In this document: in pieces, positions 50,010 to 58,237 of the stretch
Layout: each line of letters starts with the position of its first letter
How positions within the stretch are numbered: the stretch's first letter is position 1
Source of the DNA: Nocardiopsis sinuspersici
Lineage (GTDB): Bacteria > Actinomycetota > Actinomycetes > Streptosporangiales > Streptosporangiaceae
Assembly: GCA_008638415.1 (NCBI GenBank)
Contig: VWVT01000004.1
Coordinates: forward strand, 186,001-250,000
Direction of reading: 5' to 3'
Length of the DNA: 64,000 nt
Notes under the pieces: generated by a model
What the model was told of the DNA's origin: nothing
What the model saw: the letters and a program-made list of their open reading frames with translations, nothing else
Databases searched by the model: none
Program-made: the position numbers and the translations under genes

Positions 50010-50969
50010 GTGTACCTGCGAGGACTCGCACTCTTCTCGGCCGCCGCGGCACTGGCGGCGGGGATCGTGCTGACCCCCGAAAGCCCCGACCCCGCCACCG
50101 CCGCGCCCGTCGCCGCCGAGCAGGCCGAGGCCCGGTCCGCCGCCGAGACCACGACCGTGCGATACGGCCCCTTCGCCATTCCCGCGGCGACCTCGGAGGA
50201 CCACGGCCACGAGGGCGGCTTCCTCCTGGACGTGGAAAAGCCGTGCGAGGACTGCCATATCACCGGGTTCAAACCCGATCTGGTCTATACCGACGGATCG
50301 AACGCCAATATCGACACCGGGCCCATGCTGCACCACGCCGTGCTGTTCAATTCCCGGGAGCGCGACACCGTGTGCAGAGGCCCCCAGCGTGTGTTCGCCA
50401 CCGGAAACGAACGCGTGGAAAGCGTTCTGCCGTCCGGATACGGGGCGGGAATCGGTTCCGACGACCAGTGGATGCTGAACTACGACCTGATGAACCACGG
50501 TCACGAGGAGAAGACGGTCTACGTCGAATTCACCTTCACCCACGAGCCCGTGGCCGGATCCGGCATCACGCCGGTCACCCCGCTCTGGCTGGACGTGGGC
50601 GGCTGCTCGGGAAGTGAGTACGAGGCGCCCGAGGGCGTCAGCGAGGAGTCGCGGCTGTGGCGGTCGACGGTCTCCGGCGACCTGGTGCACGTGCGCGGCC
50701 ACCTCCACCACGGCGGCACCGCCCTGTGGCTGGAGAACCTCAGCAGGAGGTCGACGCTGTGCCACATCGACGCGGAGGAGGGCGGCAGCCCCGAGTTCGT
50801 CGACCACCACGGCCGCACCGAGATCTCGGACATGCCTCCCTGCGGCGGTGACCCGATCGCCACGGTCCGCCGGGGCGACTACCTGAGGATCACGAGCCGG
50901 TACGAGCTCACCGGGCACTCGCACGACGGAGTGATGGGGATCATGGTCGGCTGGATCGCCGAGCGGTGA
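50010..50969 (+). CDS. Secreted protein with copper-monooxygenase-like histidine motifs
   Basis: A 319-residue exported protein. The signal sequence is LRGLALFSAAAALAAGIVL. GTG 50010 is preferred over ATG 49995 because AAGGAG lies six bases upstream. The mature domain has MLHHAVLFNSRERDTVC, EFTFTHEP, VHVRGHLHHGGTALWLEN and ELTGHSHDGVMGIMVGW, with paired cysteines (CEDCHI, GGCSG, LCHID). The order of an M/H-H pair, an H-x-H-H and a late H-S-H resembles the PHM/dopamine-hydroxylase type II copper fold, though the match is by eye. It could bind copper or another metal outside the cell. Confidence 0.72.
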   Translation: MYLRGLALFSAAAALAAGIVLTPESPDPATAAPVAAEQAEARSAAETTTVRYGPFAIPAATSEDHGHEGGFLLDVEKPCEDCHITGFKPDLVYTDGSNANIDTGPMLHHAVLFNSRERDTVCRGPQRVFATGNERVESVLPSGYGAGIGSDDQWMLNYDLMNHGHEEKTVYVEFTFTHEPVAGSGITPVTPLWLDVGGCSGSEYEAPEGVSEESRLWRSTVSGDLVHVRGHLHHGGTALWLENLSRRSTLCHIDAEEGGSPEFVDHHGRTEISDMPPCGGDPIATVRRGDYLRITSRYELTGHSHDGVMGIMVGWIAER

Positions 50970-51042
50970 CCCGCCCGCCCACCACCGGGGCGGGCCGGCG
51001 GCCCGCCCCGGTCCCGCCCACCGACCCCGCGAGGTGATCTCC

Positions 51043-51492
51043 ATGGCCTTCGACCGACTCCGCGGACCGGTGCTGTCCCTCTTCCGCATGGTCACCGGCC
51101 TCCTCTTCCTCCTGCACGGCACCGCCTCCCTGTTCGGTGTACTCGGCGGCAACCGCGGTACCGGACTCGCCGTCGAACTCGGCACCTGGCCCTCCTGGTG
51201 GGCCGCGCTCATCCAACTGGTCTGCGGCACCCTGGTCCTGGCGGGGCTGGCCACACGTGTCAGCGCCGTGGTCGCCTCGGGCTCGATGGCCTACGCCTAC
51301 TTCGTGGTCCACCAGCCCGAGGGACTGCTGCCGCTCAACAACGGCGGTGAGCTCTCGGCCATGTACTGCTGGGCCTTCCTGCTCATCGCCGCGCTGGGCC
51401 CGGGCACCTGGGCCCTGGACACCCTTCTCGACCGTCTGCGCGGCAGCGGCGCCCACGGCTCCGGGGCCTTCCCCGAGCACGGCACCGCATGA
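51043..51492 (+). CDS. DoxX-family membrane protein
   Basis: A 149-residue protein with four helices. LSLFRMVTGLLFLLHGTASLF is the DoxX start, followed by WWAALIQLVCGTLVLAGLAT, AYAYFVVHQPEGLLPLNNGGE and YCWAFLLIAALGPG. The family is implicated in oxidant or thiosulfate-related redox functions, but many members are uncharacterised. ATG 51043 has GAGG upstream; GTG 51034 is an alternative. It follows the secreted metal-binding-like protein by 73 bases and may be co-transcribed. Confidence 0.9.
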   Translation: MAFDRLRGPVLSLFRMVTGLLFLLHGTASLFGVLGGNRGTGLAVELGTWPSWWAALIQLVCGTLVLAGLATRVSAVVASGSMAYAYFVVHQPEGLLPLNNGGELSAMYCWAFLLIAALGPGTWALDTLLDRLRGSGAHGSGAFPEHGTA

Positions 51493-51603
51493 GCCGCACC
51501 CGTCGCCGGGTCCCTTCCGCACTCGTGGGAGGGGCCCGGCGCTCCCGTACCGTTTCTCCACCCCCTGTCTCCTGCCCCTTGACGCGCACCTCCCTGCGGG
51601 AAA

Positions 51604-51628
51604 TAATAGACCGACAGTCGGTCTATTA
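51604..51628. promoter_or_regulatory. Perfect 25-base palindromic operator before the TetR gene
   Basis: TAATAGACCGAC-A-GTCGGTCTATTA is a perfect twelve-one-twelve inverted repeat, ending 11 bases before the TetR start codon. The GACCGAC-GTCGGTC core is a common TetR/AcrR operator type. It would give tight autoregulation of the TetR gene and the membrane protein behind it. Confidence 0.88.
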
Positions 51629-51639
51629 ATTGGAGCGCC

Positions 51640-52347
51640 ATGGCGAGGACGGTGGACGAGGTGGCGCACGCGCGCCGCCGTGAGGAGTTCCTCGACGCCG
51701 CCCAGCGGCTGATCGGAACCAAGGGCTACGAGGAGATGAGCGTCCGGGACGTGCTGGACGAGGCGAGTGCGTCGAGGGGGGCGTTCTACCACTACTTCGG
51801 TTCGAAGCAGGACCTGTTGTGGGCGCTCATCGACCGCACGGGGGAGACCCTGCTGGAAATGCTGCGTTCGGCCGTCGAGGAGTCCGGAACGGACGCGCTC
51901 GCCCGGTTGCGCGGGTACTTCAAGGCCCTGGCCGAGGTGAAGCTGTCCCAGCGGGCGCTGCGGAACCCCACGCTGCGGACCTGGCAGTCCGACGGCAACG
52001 TGCTCACCCGGCAGAAGGTGCGCACGGACATCATCGAACGCCACACGCCGCTGCTCGCCGCGATCGTGCGGGACGGCGTCGCGCAGGGCCTCTTCACCGC
52101 TCCGCATCCCGAGCACACGGGCCGACTGCTGATCACGCTGATACAGGACCTGAACGAGGAGCTGACCCGGCTGTTCCTCGCCTTCGAGGCGGGGGAGGCG
52201 CGCGCCGACGACGTCAGGCACACGGTCGAGGCGTACTCGTCCGCGGTGCAGAGCGTCCTCGGCCTCCCCGAGGGCTCGGTGGTCATCGTCGAGCCGTCCG
52301 CGCTGCTGGCGTGGTTCGACGCGGCGTCGAAGCGAAACGGAGCCTGA
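51640..52347 (+). CDS. TetR-family transcriptional regulator
   Basis: A 235-residue repressor. The N-terminal helix-turn-helix is EEFLDAAQRLIGTKGYEEMSV with VRDVLDEASASRGAFYHYFG and SKQDLLWALI. The ligand domain contains LRGYFKALAEVKLSQRALRN and LITLIQDLNEELTRLFLAF. A perfect palindrome just upstream is the likely binding site. It is one base away from the membrane protein gene (TGA-G-ATG), so the two are co-transcribed. The inducing ligand is unknown. Confidence 0.94.
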   Translation: MARTVDEVAHARRREEFLDAAQRLIGTKGYEEMSVRDVLDEASASRGAFYHYFGSKQDLLWALIDRTGETLLEMLRSAVEESGTDALARLRGYFKALAEVKLSQRALRNPTLRTWQSDGNVLTRQKVRTDIIERHTPLLAAIVRDGVAQGLFTAPHPEHTGRLLITLIQDLNEELTRLFLAFEAGEARADDVRHTVEAYSSAVQSVLGLPEGSVVIVEPSALLAWFDAASKRNGA

Positions 52348-52348
52348 G

Positions 52349-52795
52349 ATGGAACTCGCCCTGGTCGCACTGCTGTTGTCGGTCTTCGTGCAGAGCGTGG
52401 CGAAGTTCGTGGTCTGGACGGTCGTGCCCTACGAGACCAGGATCGGCCGCGTCGCCTCCTACTACGCGGGTGGACCGCGCAGGATCGCGATCGCCGACGG
52501 GGTCCTGCTCGCCCTCTCGGTCGTGCTCGTGGTGCTGCTGTTCGCCACCGACATGCGCTACCTCAGCTTCGTCACGGGCCTCGCCGTCGGAATGACGCTG
52601 ATCCAGGTGTTCTTCCACCGGTTCAACCGGCCGCTGCCCCGGGAGAGGAGCCCGGAGAGCCCCGCGTCCCCGATCGAACTCATGTCGTACGCCATCCAGG
52701 CGCAGCCGGGCCTGGCCTGGCGGGAGGCGGCGCTGATCACCGCGCTCTCGGTGTGGGCGGTCTACATGCTGGTCACCAGGGGACTGTTCGGCTGA
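52349..52795 (+). CDS. Small membrane protein regulated with the TetR gene
   Basis: A 148-residue protein with about three to four helices (LALVALLLSVFVQSVAKFVV, IADGVLLALSVVLVVLLFAT, YLSFVTGLAVGMTLIQVFF and a C-terminal AALITALSVWAVYMLV). Between them is a short charged loop with FHRFNRPLPRERSPES. No family is recognised. As the only gene behind the autoregulated TetR, it is the presumed effector, perhaps for transport or membrane stress. Confidence 0.78.
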   Translation: MELALVALLLSVFVQSVAKFVVWTVVPYETRIGRVASYYAGGPRRIAIADGVLLALSVVLVVLLFATDMRYLSFVTGLAVGMTLIQVFFHRFNRPLPRERSPESPASPIELMSYAIQAQPGLAWREAALITALSVWAVYMLVTRGLFG

Positions 52796-52978
52796 GACGG
52801 GTTCGGGCGGGCGGTGGCGGCGGGCTCGCCTCAACCCGTCGGTACGTCGCAGGTTCCTTTCCGTGCGGAGCATCCGCTTGGCGTGGTGGCCGACCGACCC
52901 TCGGTGCGGCCTGACCGATGATTTCTGCGCGCCGTGCTGGTCTATACGTCGAACACCGACTCACGGAAGGCCGACGCC

Positions 52979-53542
52979 ATGCGGAAACTGACCTACGGCA
53001 TGAACCTGAGCCTGGACGGCTACGTCGCCGCGCCCGGCGACGACCTCGGCTGGAGCGTGCCGAGCGACGAGCTGTTCCAGTGGTGGTCCGACCGGGTGGA
53101 CGCGACGGGCCTGGCGCTGTACGGGCGCAGACTGTGGGAGACGATGAGCTCCCACTGGCCGACCGCCGACAAGCAGCCGGGCGCCACACCGGCGGCGATC
53201 GAGTTCGCCGGCCGCTGGCGGGACATGCCGAAGGTGGTGTTCTCCTCGACGACCAGCACGGTCGACTGGAACACCCGTCTGGTCACCGGCGACGCGGTCA
53301 CCGAGATCACCAGGCTCAAGGCCGACGGCGGCGGCCCCATGGACATCGGCGGTCCCACGCTCGCCGCGGCGGCCATGCGGGCCGGGCTGATCGACGAGTA
53401 CGCGATCGTGACCCATCCGGTCCTGGTGGGCGGCGGCACGCCGTTCTTCGCAGCCCTGGACAACCGGATGAACCTGAACCTGGTGGAGACCCGGACGTTT
53501 CCCGACGGCGTGGTGCTGACCAGGTACGAGGCCAGGAGCTGA
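52979..53542 (+). CDS. Dihydrofolate reductase/RibD-C family protein
   Basis: A 187-residue reductase-fold protein. RKLTYGMNLSLDGYVAAPGD, LALYGRRLWETMSSHWP, KVVFSSTTSTVDWNT, GPMDIGGPTLAAAAM and LVGGGTPFFAALDNRMNL follow the RibD C-terminal/DHFR-like pattern. True DHFR catalytic residues are not fully conserved. NADPH-dependent reduction of an unknown substrate is likely. ATG 52979 starts the family motif directly. It is monocistronic. Confidence 0.91.
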   Translation: MRKLTYGMNLSLDGYVAAPGDDLGWSVPSDELFQWWSDRVDATGLALYGRRLWETMSSHWPTADKQPGATPAAIEFAGRWRDMPKVVFSSTTSTVDWNTRLVTGDAVTEITRLKADGGGPMDIGGPTLAAAAMRAGLIDEYAIVTHPVLVGGGTPFFAALDNRMNLNLVETRTFPDGVVLTRYEARS

Positions 53543-53799
53543 GTGCCCGACGGCGGATCAGCGCGGGCTTTTGGCCGCCCTGTGGTCTCGTGGCGCTGTG
53601 TTCCGAGGCGATCGTGACGTCCCTGCCGGATCCTGTTCCTCACCGCGGACGATCCTTCCGGACAGGGATCCCCTGACGGACGACCGGACCGGTGGCCACC
53701 GGCTCTCCCGGCTGGTGGGGTAGGCCTGTCGCGGCGTCGTGTCGCTCTCAGGGCCTCGAGGTCGGCGAATCACGGGCCTGTGGCGAAAGTATGTACGAA
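53543..53799. other. Gap with no supported gene
   Basis: About 255 bases between the reductase and the structured leader. No gene, repeat or terminator is evident. Confidence 0.4.
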
Positions 53800-53843
53800 G
53801 GCGTGTGCGCCACAGTCCTTCGGGGAGACTCCGAAGACACGCC
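53800..53843 (+). promoter_or_regulatory. Structured leader (bulged hairpin) before the VOC gene
   Basis: GGCGTGT (53800-53806) pairs with ACACGCC (53837-53843), and CTTCGG (53818-53823) pairs with CCGAAG (53831-53836). The result is two stacked stems with an 11-base one-sided bulge and a seven-base loop. It ends 21 bases before the VOC ATG. It could be a 5' regulatory hairpin or a terminator of an upstream transcript. Confidence 0.4.
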
Positions 53844-53864
53844 CTCTCTCACTTGGAGTCGTCG

Positions 53865-54212
53865 ATGGCCGTCCACCGTGTCATGCCCATCATCCAGTCG
53901 GATGCCGCGCAGGAGAACCGGGAGTTCTACGGGCTGCTGGGCTTCGAGGAGGTCATGAACCACGGCTGGATCATGACCCTCGCCTCCCCGTCCAGCCCGA
54001 CGGCACAGGTCAGCGTCATGACCGGCGACAGGACCGCGCCGGTCACCCCCGACATGAGCGTCGAGGTGGACGACGTGGACGCGGCCTACGCGGCCGTGCG
54101 GGAGGGCGGTGCGGAGATCGTCCATCCCCTGCAGGACGAGGAGTGGGGAGTGCGGCGGTTCTTCGTCCGCGATCCCAACGGCAGGGTGGTCAACGTGCTG
54201 AGCCACCGCTGA
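53865..54212 (+). CDS. VOC-family glyoxalase-like protein
   Basis: A 115-residue single-domain VOC protein: VHRVMPIIQSDAAQENREFY, LLGFEEVMNHGWIM, VSVEVDDVDAAYAAVREGG-type core (SVEVDDVDAAYAAVREG) and RRFFVRDPNGRVVNVLSH. It is of the small bleomycin-resistance/glyoxalase type; ligand and reaction are unknown. ATG 53865 follows TTGGAG. A structured leader lies just upstream, and no other gene is in the unit. Confidence 0.9.
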   Translation: MAVHRVMPIIQSDAAQENREFYGLLGFEEVMNHGWIMTLASPSSPTAQVSVMTGDRTAPVTPDMSVEVDDVDAAYAAVREGGAEIVHPLQDEEWGVRRFFVRDPNGRVVNVLSHR

Positions 54213-54360
54213 CGCTGCCCCCCGTGCCGCCCGGCCGTGGTCAGAGGGACGGACGCCCTTCGGCGGCCACGGCTCCGGCCGGGCCCGCCGGCCCTTCGCC
54301 GGATCGCCGTGCCCACGGAACGTGGCCGTCCACGGCCGGGATCGGCCTTCGCGGCGGAGC

Positions 54361-54654
54361 CTAGTGCTCCGACGCGCGCTCGGAGTGCCCCAGACGGCGG
54401 TCGGGGGCGATCCGGTCCCGGACGAGGCGCTTGAGCTCGGCGGCGTCGGTGAAGGCGGCGTCGCTCTGGCGCGACCACAGGCTCTCCCCGTCCAGTCGCA
54501 CCTCGAACACGCCGCCGGTGCCCGGGACGAGGGCGACCTCGCCGAGTTCGGCCTCGAACGTCGTCAGCAGCTCCTGCGCCATCCATGTGGCCCGGGGGAG
54601 CCACCGGCACCGGGTGCAGTACTCGATTTCCAGCCGCGGCTGTTTGGCCTCCAT
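54361..54654 (-). CDS. SelT/SelW/Rdx-family thioredoxin-like protein
   Basis: A 97-residue protein. IEYCTRCRWLPRATWMAQEL contains the redox CxxC at the family position (Cys rather than selenocysteine). LVPGTGGVFEVRLDGESLWSR and FTDAAELKRLVRDRI complete the Rdx domain. It probably performs thiol-disulfide exchange in the cytoplasm. ATG 54654 is preferred; ATG 54666 would add four residues. It is convergent with the VOC gene and co-directional with the DUF6194 gene 38 bases upstream. Confidence 0.88.
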   Translation of the reverse strand: MEAKQPRLEIEYCTRCRWLPRATWMAQELLTTFEAELGEVALVPGTGGVFEVRLDGESLWSRQSDAAFTDAAELKRLVRDRIAPDRRLGHSERASEH

Positions 54655-54692
54655 GGCGCCAAGCATGGCACGGGACCGGAAACCGCGGTGCG

Positions 54693-55166
54693 TCAGTCCG
54701 ACGCCGGTCCGGCACGCCGCTCATAGCGCGAGCGCGCGAGGTGATGGGCCCTGCGCAGCAGCTCCCTGACGACCGTGTCGGTCCGCGAACCCGGGTTCAC
54801 CACCGCGAGCCAGCCGAGGGAGCCGTAGACGGGGTGCGCGAACACGGTGTCGGTGGCGCCGGGGTCGGCGTCGGAGGCCGCTTCGCGCGGTTCGCGTCCG
54901 GTCCAGTGGACGAAGGCCTCCTTCCCGGCGGCGACGTTGACGCGAAGCGCGCCCGGCCGGTCCAGGCGGGACCCCTCGTCATCGGGGTAGTCCTTGGTCA
55001 CGATCGTGGCGAAGGGCTGGGTCGCCTTCGGCATGACGCCGTCCGGGGCGTAGAAGAAGAAAGTGTCGCCCCAACTGATCTCCGGTGTGCCGTCGCCGGG
55101 ACCCGGCCTGAAGGCCAGGACGCCGTCGAGTCCGTCCACGAAGCTGATGATCTCGTCTTCGGTCAT
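54693..55166 (-). CDS. DUF6194 family protein
   Basis: A 157-residue protein. TEDEIISFVDGLDGVLAFR, ISWGDTFFFYAPDG, PFATIVTKDYPDDEGSRL and FAHPVYGSLGWLAVVNPGS are features of the actinobacterial DUF6194 family, related in shape to the MmcQ/YjbR-like fold. Its function is unknown. It probably forms an operon with the Rdx gene and diverges from the tandem MerR gene, whose product may control it. Confidence 0.87.
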   Translation of the reverse strand: MTEDEIISFVDGLDGVLAFRPGPGDGTPEISWGDTFFFYAPDGVMPKATQPFATIVTKDYPDDEGSRLDRPGALRVNVAAGKEAFVHWTGREPREAASDADPGATDTVFAHPVYGSLGWLAVVNPGSRTDTVVRELLRRAHHLARSRYERRAGPASD

Positions 55167-55229
55167 GTGCTCCAGCGTTTCATTAAGGTGCTTGTGGAGG
55201 CTTTGAGCCAGGGAATGAGGGGTGGAAGG

Positions 55230-55982
55230 GTGCGAACCCTCAAATCACCGGTCATGCGCACCGTCGACGTCGCACGGGGCGCCGGGTACTCCGTCCAACA
55301 GGTGCGCAATCTGGAGTGCGACGGTGTGCTGCCCCCGGCGAGGCGCACGGCCGCGGGCTACCGGGTCTACGGGGAGGTGCACCTGCGCTCCGCGCTGGCC
55401 TACCGGGCCCTCGCGGTCGGCGCGGGACCGGTCGAGGCCAAGCGGATCGTCCGTGCCGTGCACGAGTGCCCGGTCGCGGAGGCCCTCGCCCTCCTCGACG
55501 CGGTGCACGCCCGGCTCGACTCGGAGCGCGGGGAGCTCGGCCGCGCCAAGGAGGCGGTCGAGGCGATCTCGACCGAGCCGATCGAGGACGTGCGCGCGTC
55601 GGACTCGATGGGCGTCTCCGAGCTCGCCGCCGCGCTCGGGGTACGCCCCTCGACACTGCGGCACTGGGACGCCGAGGGCCTGGCCGTCCCCGACCGCGTC
55701 TCCACGCGGGGAACGCGGAGGTACTCCCCGGCCCAGGTCCGGGACGCCCGGATCGTCCACCAGCTGCGCAGCGCCGGATACCGCGTCGACGCCCTCCGCA
55801 CCCTGATGCCGGACCTGCGCGGTGGGCACCGGCTGACGGATGTCAGGGCCGCGTTGGCGGACCGGGACGCGAGCATCGTGGCGCGCTCCCGGGCCCTCCT
55901 CGACGCCGCCGCCATGCTCAGCGCTGTGATCTCGCTCGCCGAGGCCCCGTCCGGCGGCCTCGCCGCCGCGACGCGGACGTGA
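55230..55982 (+). CDS. Tandem MerR-family regulator (two HTH domains)
   Basis: A 250-residue protein with two complete MerR DNA-binding domains. The first (about 9-60) has TVDVARGAGYSVQQVRNLE and GYRVYGEVHLRSALAYRAL. The second (about 127-195) has MGVSELAAALGVRPSTLRHW, VPDRVSTRGTRRYSPAQVR and IVHQLRSAGYRVDAL. Each is followed by helices suitable for dimerisation. Classical MerR proteins have one such domain per chain and act as dimers, so this protein may act as an internal pseudo-dimer. GTG 55230 with GAGGGG is used; ATG 55254 is an alternative. It is divergent from DUF6194, its likely target. Confidence 0.88.
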   Translation: MRTLKSPVMRTVDVARGAGYSVQQVRNLECDGVLPPARRTAAGYRVYGEVHLRSALAYRALAVGAGPVEAKRIVRAVHECPVAEALALLDAVHARLDSERGELGRAKEAVEAISTEPIEDVRASDSMGVSELAAALGVRPSTLRHWDAEGLAVPDRVSTRGTRRYSPAQVRDARIVHQLRSAGYRVDALRTLMPDLRGGHRLTDVRAALADRDASIVARSRALLDAAAMLSAVISLAEAPSGGLAAATRT

Positions 55983-56036
55983 GAGGGCCGCGTTCCCCCG
56001 GTGGGATCCGGTGGGGTCGCCGCGGCGCCGCGAGCC

Positions 56037-56471
56037 TCACGTGCCGTGGAAGACCGTGAGGTCGACCGCGGGTGCGTCCGTGTACACGACACCCCGCTCG
56101 GGCGGGATGGGCTCACCCGAGGCGGCGTCGGTGCAGTGGGCGTCGAACATCTGCGCCTCGTCGAGGGGCACCAGGTCCCGGTCGGCGACCCTCCAGCCGC
56201 GGACCAGCTTGACGGGGACACCGGCCCCGTCGGGAAGGGTGTGGGAGACCTGGTCGGTGAAGCTGCGCAGCACCACCGCCGCGGCGCCGCCGTCGGTGAG
56301 GGCGTCGCACAACCGCTCCACCACTGGCGGGTGCTCGACGGCGAAGTCCTCCCCGCGACGTTCGACGGCCGTGCTCATCGCGTGCCGGGTGTGCAGGGTG
56401 AGGACGTGGTGCTCGCCGGGCAGGTCGTTCAGGAGGGCGGACAGCAGGGCGTGGGCGTGTGAGGAGGGCAT
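56037..56471 (-). CDS. Hypothetical soluble protein
   Basis: A 144-residue protein starting SSHAHALLSALLNDLPGEHH with ERLCDALTDGGAAAVVLRSF and DEAQMFDAHCTDAASG. No signal peptide or helix is seen and no family is recognised. Normal codon usage supports a real gene. It is convergent with the MerR gene, over a 54-base gap, and divergent from the small membrane protein. Confidence 0.68.
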   Translation of the reverse strand: MPSSHAHALLSALLNDLPGEHHVLTLHTRHAMSTAVERRGEDFAVEHPPVVERLCDALTDGGAAAVVLRSFTDQVSHTLPDGAGVPVKLVRGWRVADRDLVPLDEAQMFDAHCTDAASGEPIPPERGVVYTDAPAVDLTVFHGT

Positions 56472-56673
56472 TCTCCGAGTATGGGCGCGCGGACGCGGCC
56501 GGATCGGGTTGTCCACAGGCCTGGTCGGGGATGACGCGGCTCTTTCGTGAGGAGCGCGCCAGGAGGCGTCCGGGGCCCTCCTGGGGCGGCCGGGCGGGAG
56601 GGGTGCGAAGAGACGGCGCCTTCCGGTACCGTCTCCAGCCCGGAACCGGGACAGCGGTGGGGAGGGCGTGTCC

Positions 56674-57063
56674 ATGGAGGAAGCGGTCGGACTCCTCACC
56701 CTGGCCTTCGGGCTCGTCGTCGCCGCGGGAGCGGTGCACCACGTCAGGAACTCCGCCGTGGGCGGTGCCCTGGACAGGAACGTCCTCATCGGCCTGAGGA
56801 CGGGGGCCACCCTCTCGTCGGACCGTGCGTGGAGGGAGGGGCACCTGGCAGCGGTGCCCTGGCTCACGGCCACCGTGCGCGCCGGATACGTCGCCGGGGC
56901 GGCCACGGTCGTGTCCGTCCTCGTGTCCATGGCGGTCGACGCCCTCCTCCCCGTCGTCTGGGCCGTCGCGGCCGCGGAGTACACCGCCCTGATGGCATGT
57001 CTGGTCACCGGAACGGTGAAGGCCGACAGGGCGGCCAGGGCGGTTCTGGAGGAGACCCGCTAG
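56674..57063 (+). CDS. SdpI/YhfL-like small membrane protein
   Basis: A 129-residue protein with about three helices: VGLLTLAFGLVVAAGAVHHV, VRAGYVAGAATVVSVLVSMA and VVWAVAAAEYTALMACLVTG. Between the first two is NVLIGLRTGATLSSDRAWRE with GHLAA, reminiscent of the SdpI family loop (R-T-x-x-T-x-x-S-x-x-x-W-x-x-x-H). The match is moderate. ATG 56674 has GGGGAGG nine bases upstream. Confidence 0.65.
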   Translation: MEEAVGLLTLAFGLVVAAGAVHHVRNSAVGGALDRNVLIGLRTGATLSSDRAWREGHLAAVPWLTATVRAGYVAGAATVVSVLVSMAVDALLPVVWAVAAAEYTALMACLVTGTVKADRAARAVLEETR

Positions 57064-57246
57064 AGCGCCGCGGCGGTCGGGCGACGGGCCGCCTCGCCCG
57101 AGGGCGCCGCGTGTTCGCACTGTGGGCGTGTGCGTTCGGCCCGGCGCGCAAGCAGGTGTGCGCCGGTGCGTCCACAGCGAGGGCCGTGTCCGTGAGACCG
57201 TCCGCCGGAGGCCGGTGGCCGGGCACCGGGCGGACGGAAAGCCTCC

Positions 57247-57933
57247 TCAGACGGCACTCCGGGACAGGTCGGGGGTGCGTACCCGTCTCAGGACGCCGAG
57301 GACGATGAGCGCCTGTGCCGCGAGGTAGGTGGCCATCACCCAGAACCCGCCCTGCGGAACGTCCAGGCCCGGGACGAAGGACCGCAGGGCGATGAGGGAG
57401 TCGGAGGCCAGGAACAGGGCTCCGCCGACCGCCGTCCAGGTGTTGACCCCGGTGGACACGACCGCCATCAGCCCCAGCACCAGCCCGTACAGCAGGACGG
57501 GAACCAGCAGGACGCCGGTGTGCGGGACGCACACCCACATCAGGGCGGCCACGGCACCGGCGTAGGGCACCAGCAGCCACCGGCGGCGGTGGAGCACGCT
57601 CTCGGCCCGGTACGGCCAGAAGGCGCACACGTACACCACCTGCGCGACCAGGAAACCCGCCACCATCAGGAGGAAGGCGGTGTCGCCCTCCGCCAGCGCG
57701 GGGAGGGCGTCGCCGAGCCAGGAGAAGACCAGGGCCGCCAGCACCAGCACCACCAGCCGGGACCGGGGCCGTTCCGTGGCGGCGAGCACCATCAGGGCCA
57801 GGGCCGGCATGAGGAGGACCTGGGTCGGTCGCGACCAGGCCTCGGGGCCCAGCAGCTGGACAGCCAGGTGGACGGCGGCCAGAACGAGGAAGGAGGCCAG
57901 AAGAGCGCGGGCGGGCAGAGGCCGGGGGATCAT
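57247..57933 (-). CDS. YhhN-family membrane protein (lysoplasmalogenase-like)
   Basis: A 228-residue integral membrane protein with about eight helices. RPTQVLLMPALALMVLAAT, FSWLGDALPAL, GFLVAQVVYVCAF, GALFLASDSLIALRSF and WVMATYLAAQALIVLG match the YhhN/TMEM86 family, whose eukaryotic members hydrolyse the vinyl ether of lysoplasmalogen. Two conserved Asp residues (GDALP, SDSLI) fit the proposed active site. The bacterial substrate is uncertain. The N-terminal in-frame extension is dropped in favour of ATG 57933. Confidence 0.89.
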   Translation of the reverse strand: MIPRPLPARALLASFLVLAAVHLAVQLLGPEAWSRPTQVLLMPALALMVLAATERPRSRLVVLVLAALVFSWLGDALPALAEGDTAFLLMVAGFLVAQVVYVCAFWPYRAESVLHRRRWLLVPYAGAVAALMWVCVPHTGVLLVPVLLYGLVLGLMAVVSTGVNTWTAVGGALFLASDSLIALRSFVPGLDVPQGGFWVMATYLAAQALIVLGVLRRVRTPDLSRSAV

Positions 57934-58237
57934 CCGGACATCATACGGTCGCGTCCCGGCGGCACCCGGAGGGCCGGCTCCGGAGGCGGTTCCGCGAGGG
58001 CAGTGGTGCCGGGCCTGCGCCGTTCCCATCGCACCCGAGCGGTCCCACGGAGAGAACGGGCGCCGGTGCCCACCGACGGTGTTCGGTGGAGGCGGATCTC
58101 GGGGGAGGGGAGCGTCCGGGGCGTCGCGGCGAAGACGTGGACGAACCCGCCAACGGCGCATACCGACCAGTCGGTTACCATGGCGGCCGTGGTACGCCCA
58201 CGCTTCTCGCACCCCTCGACCACCCAAGGAGTCAGCG

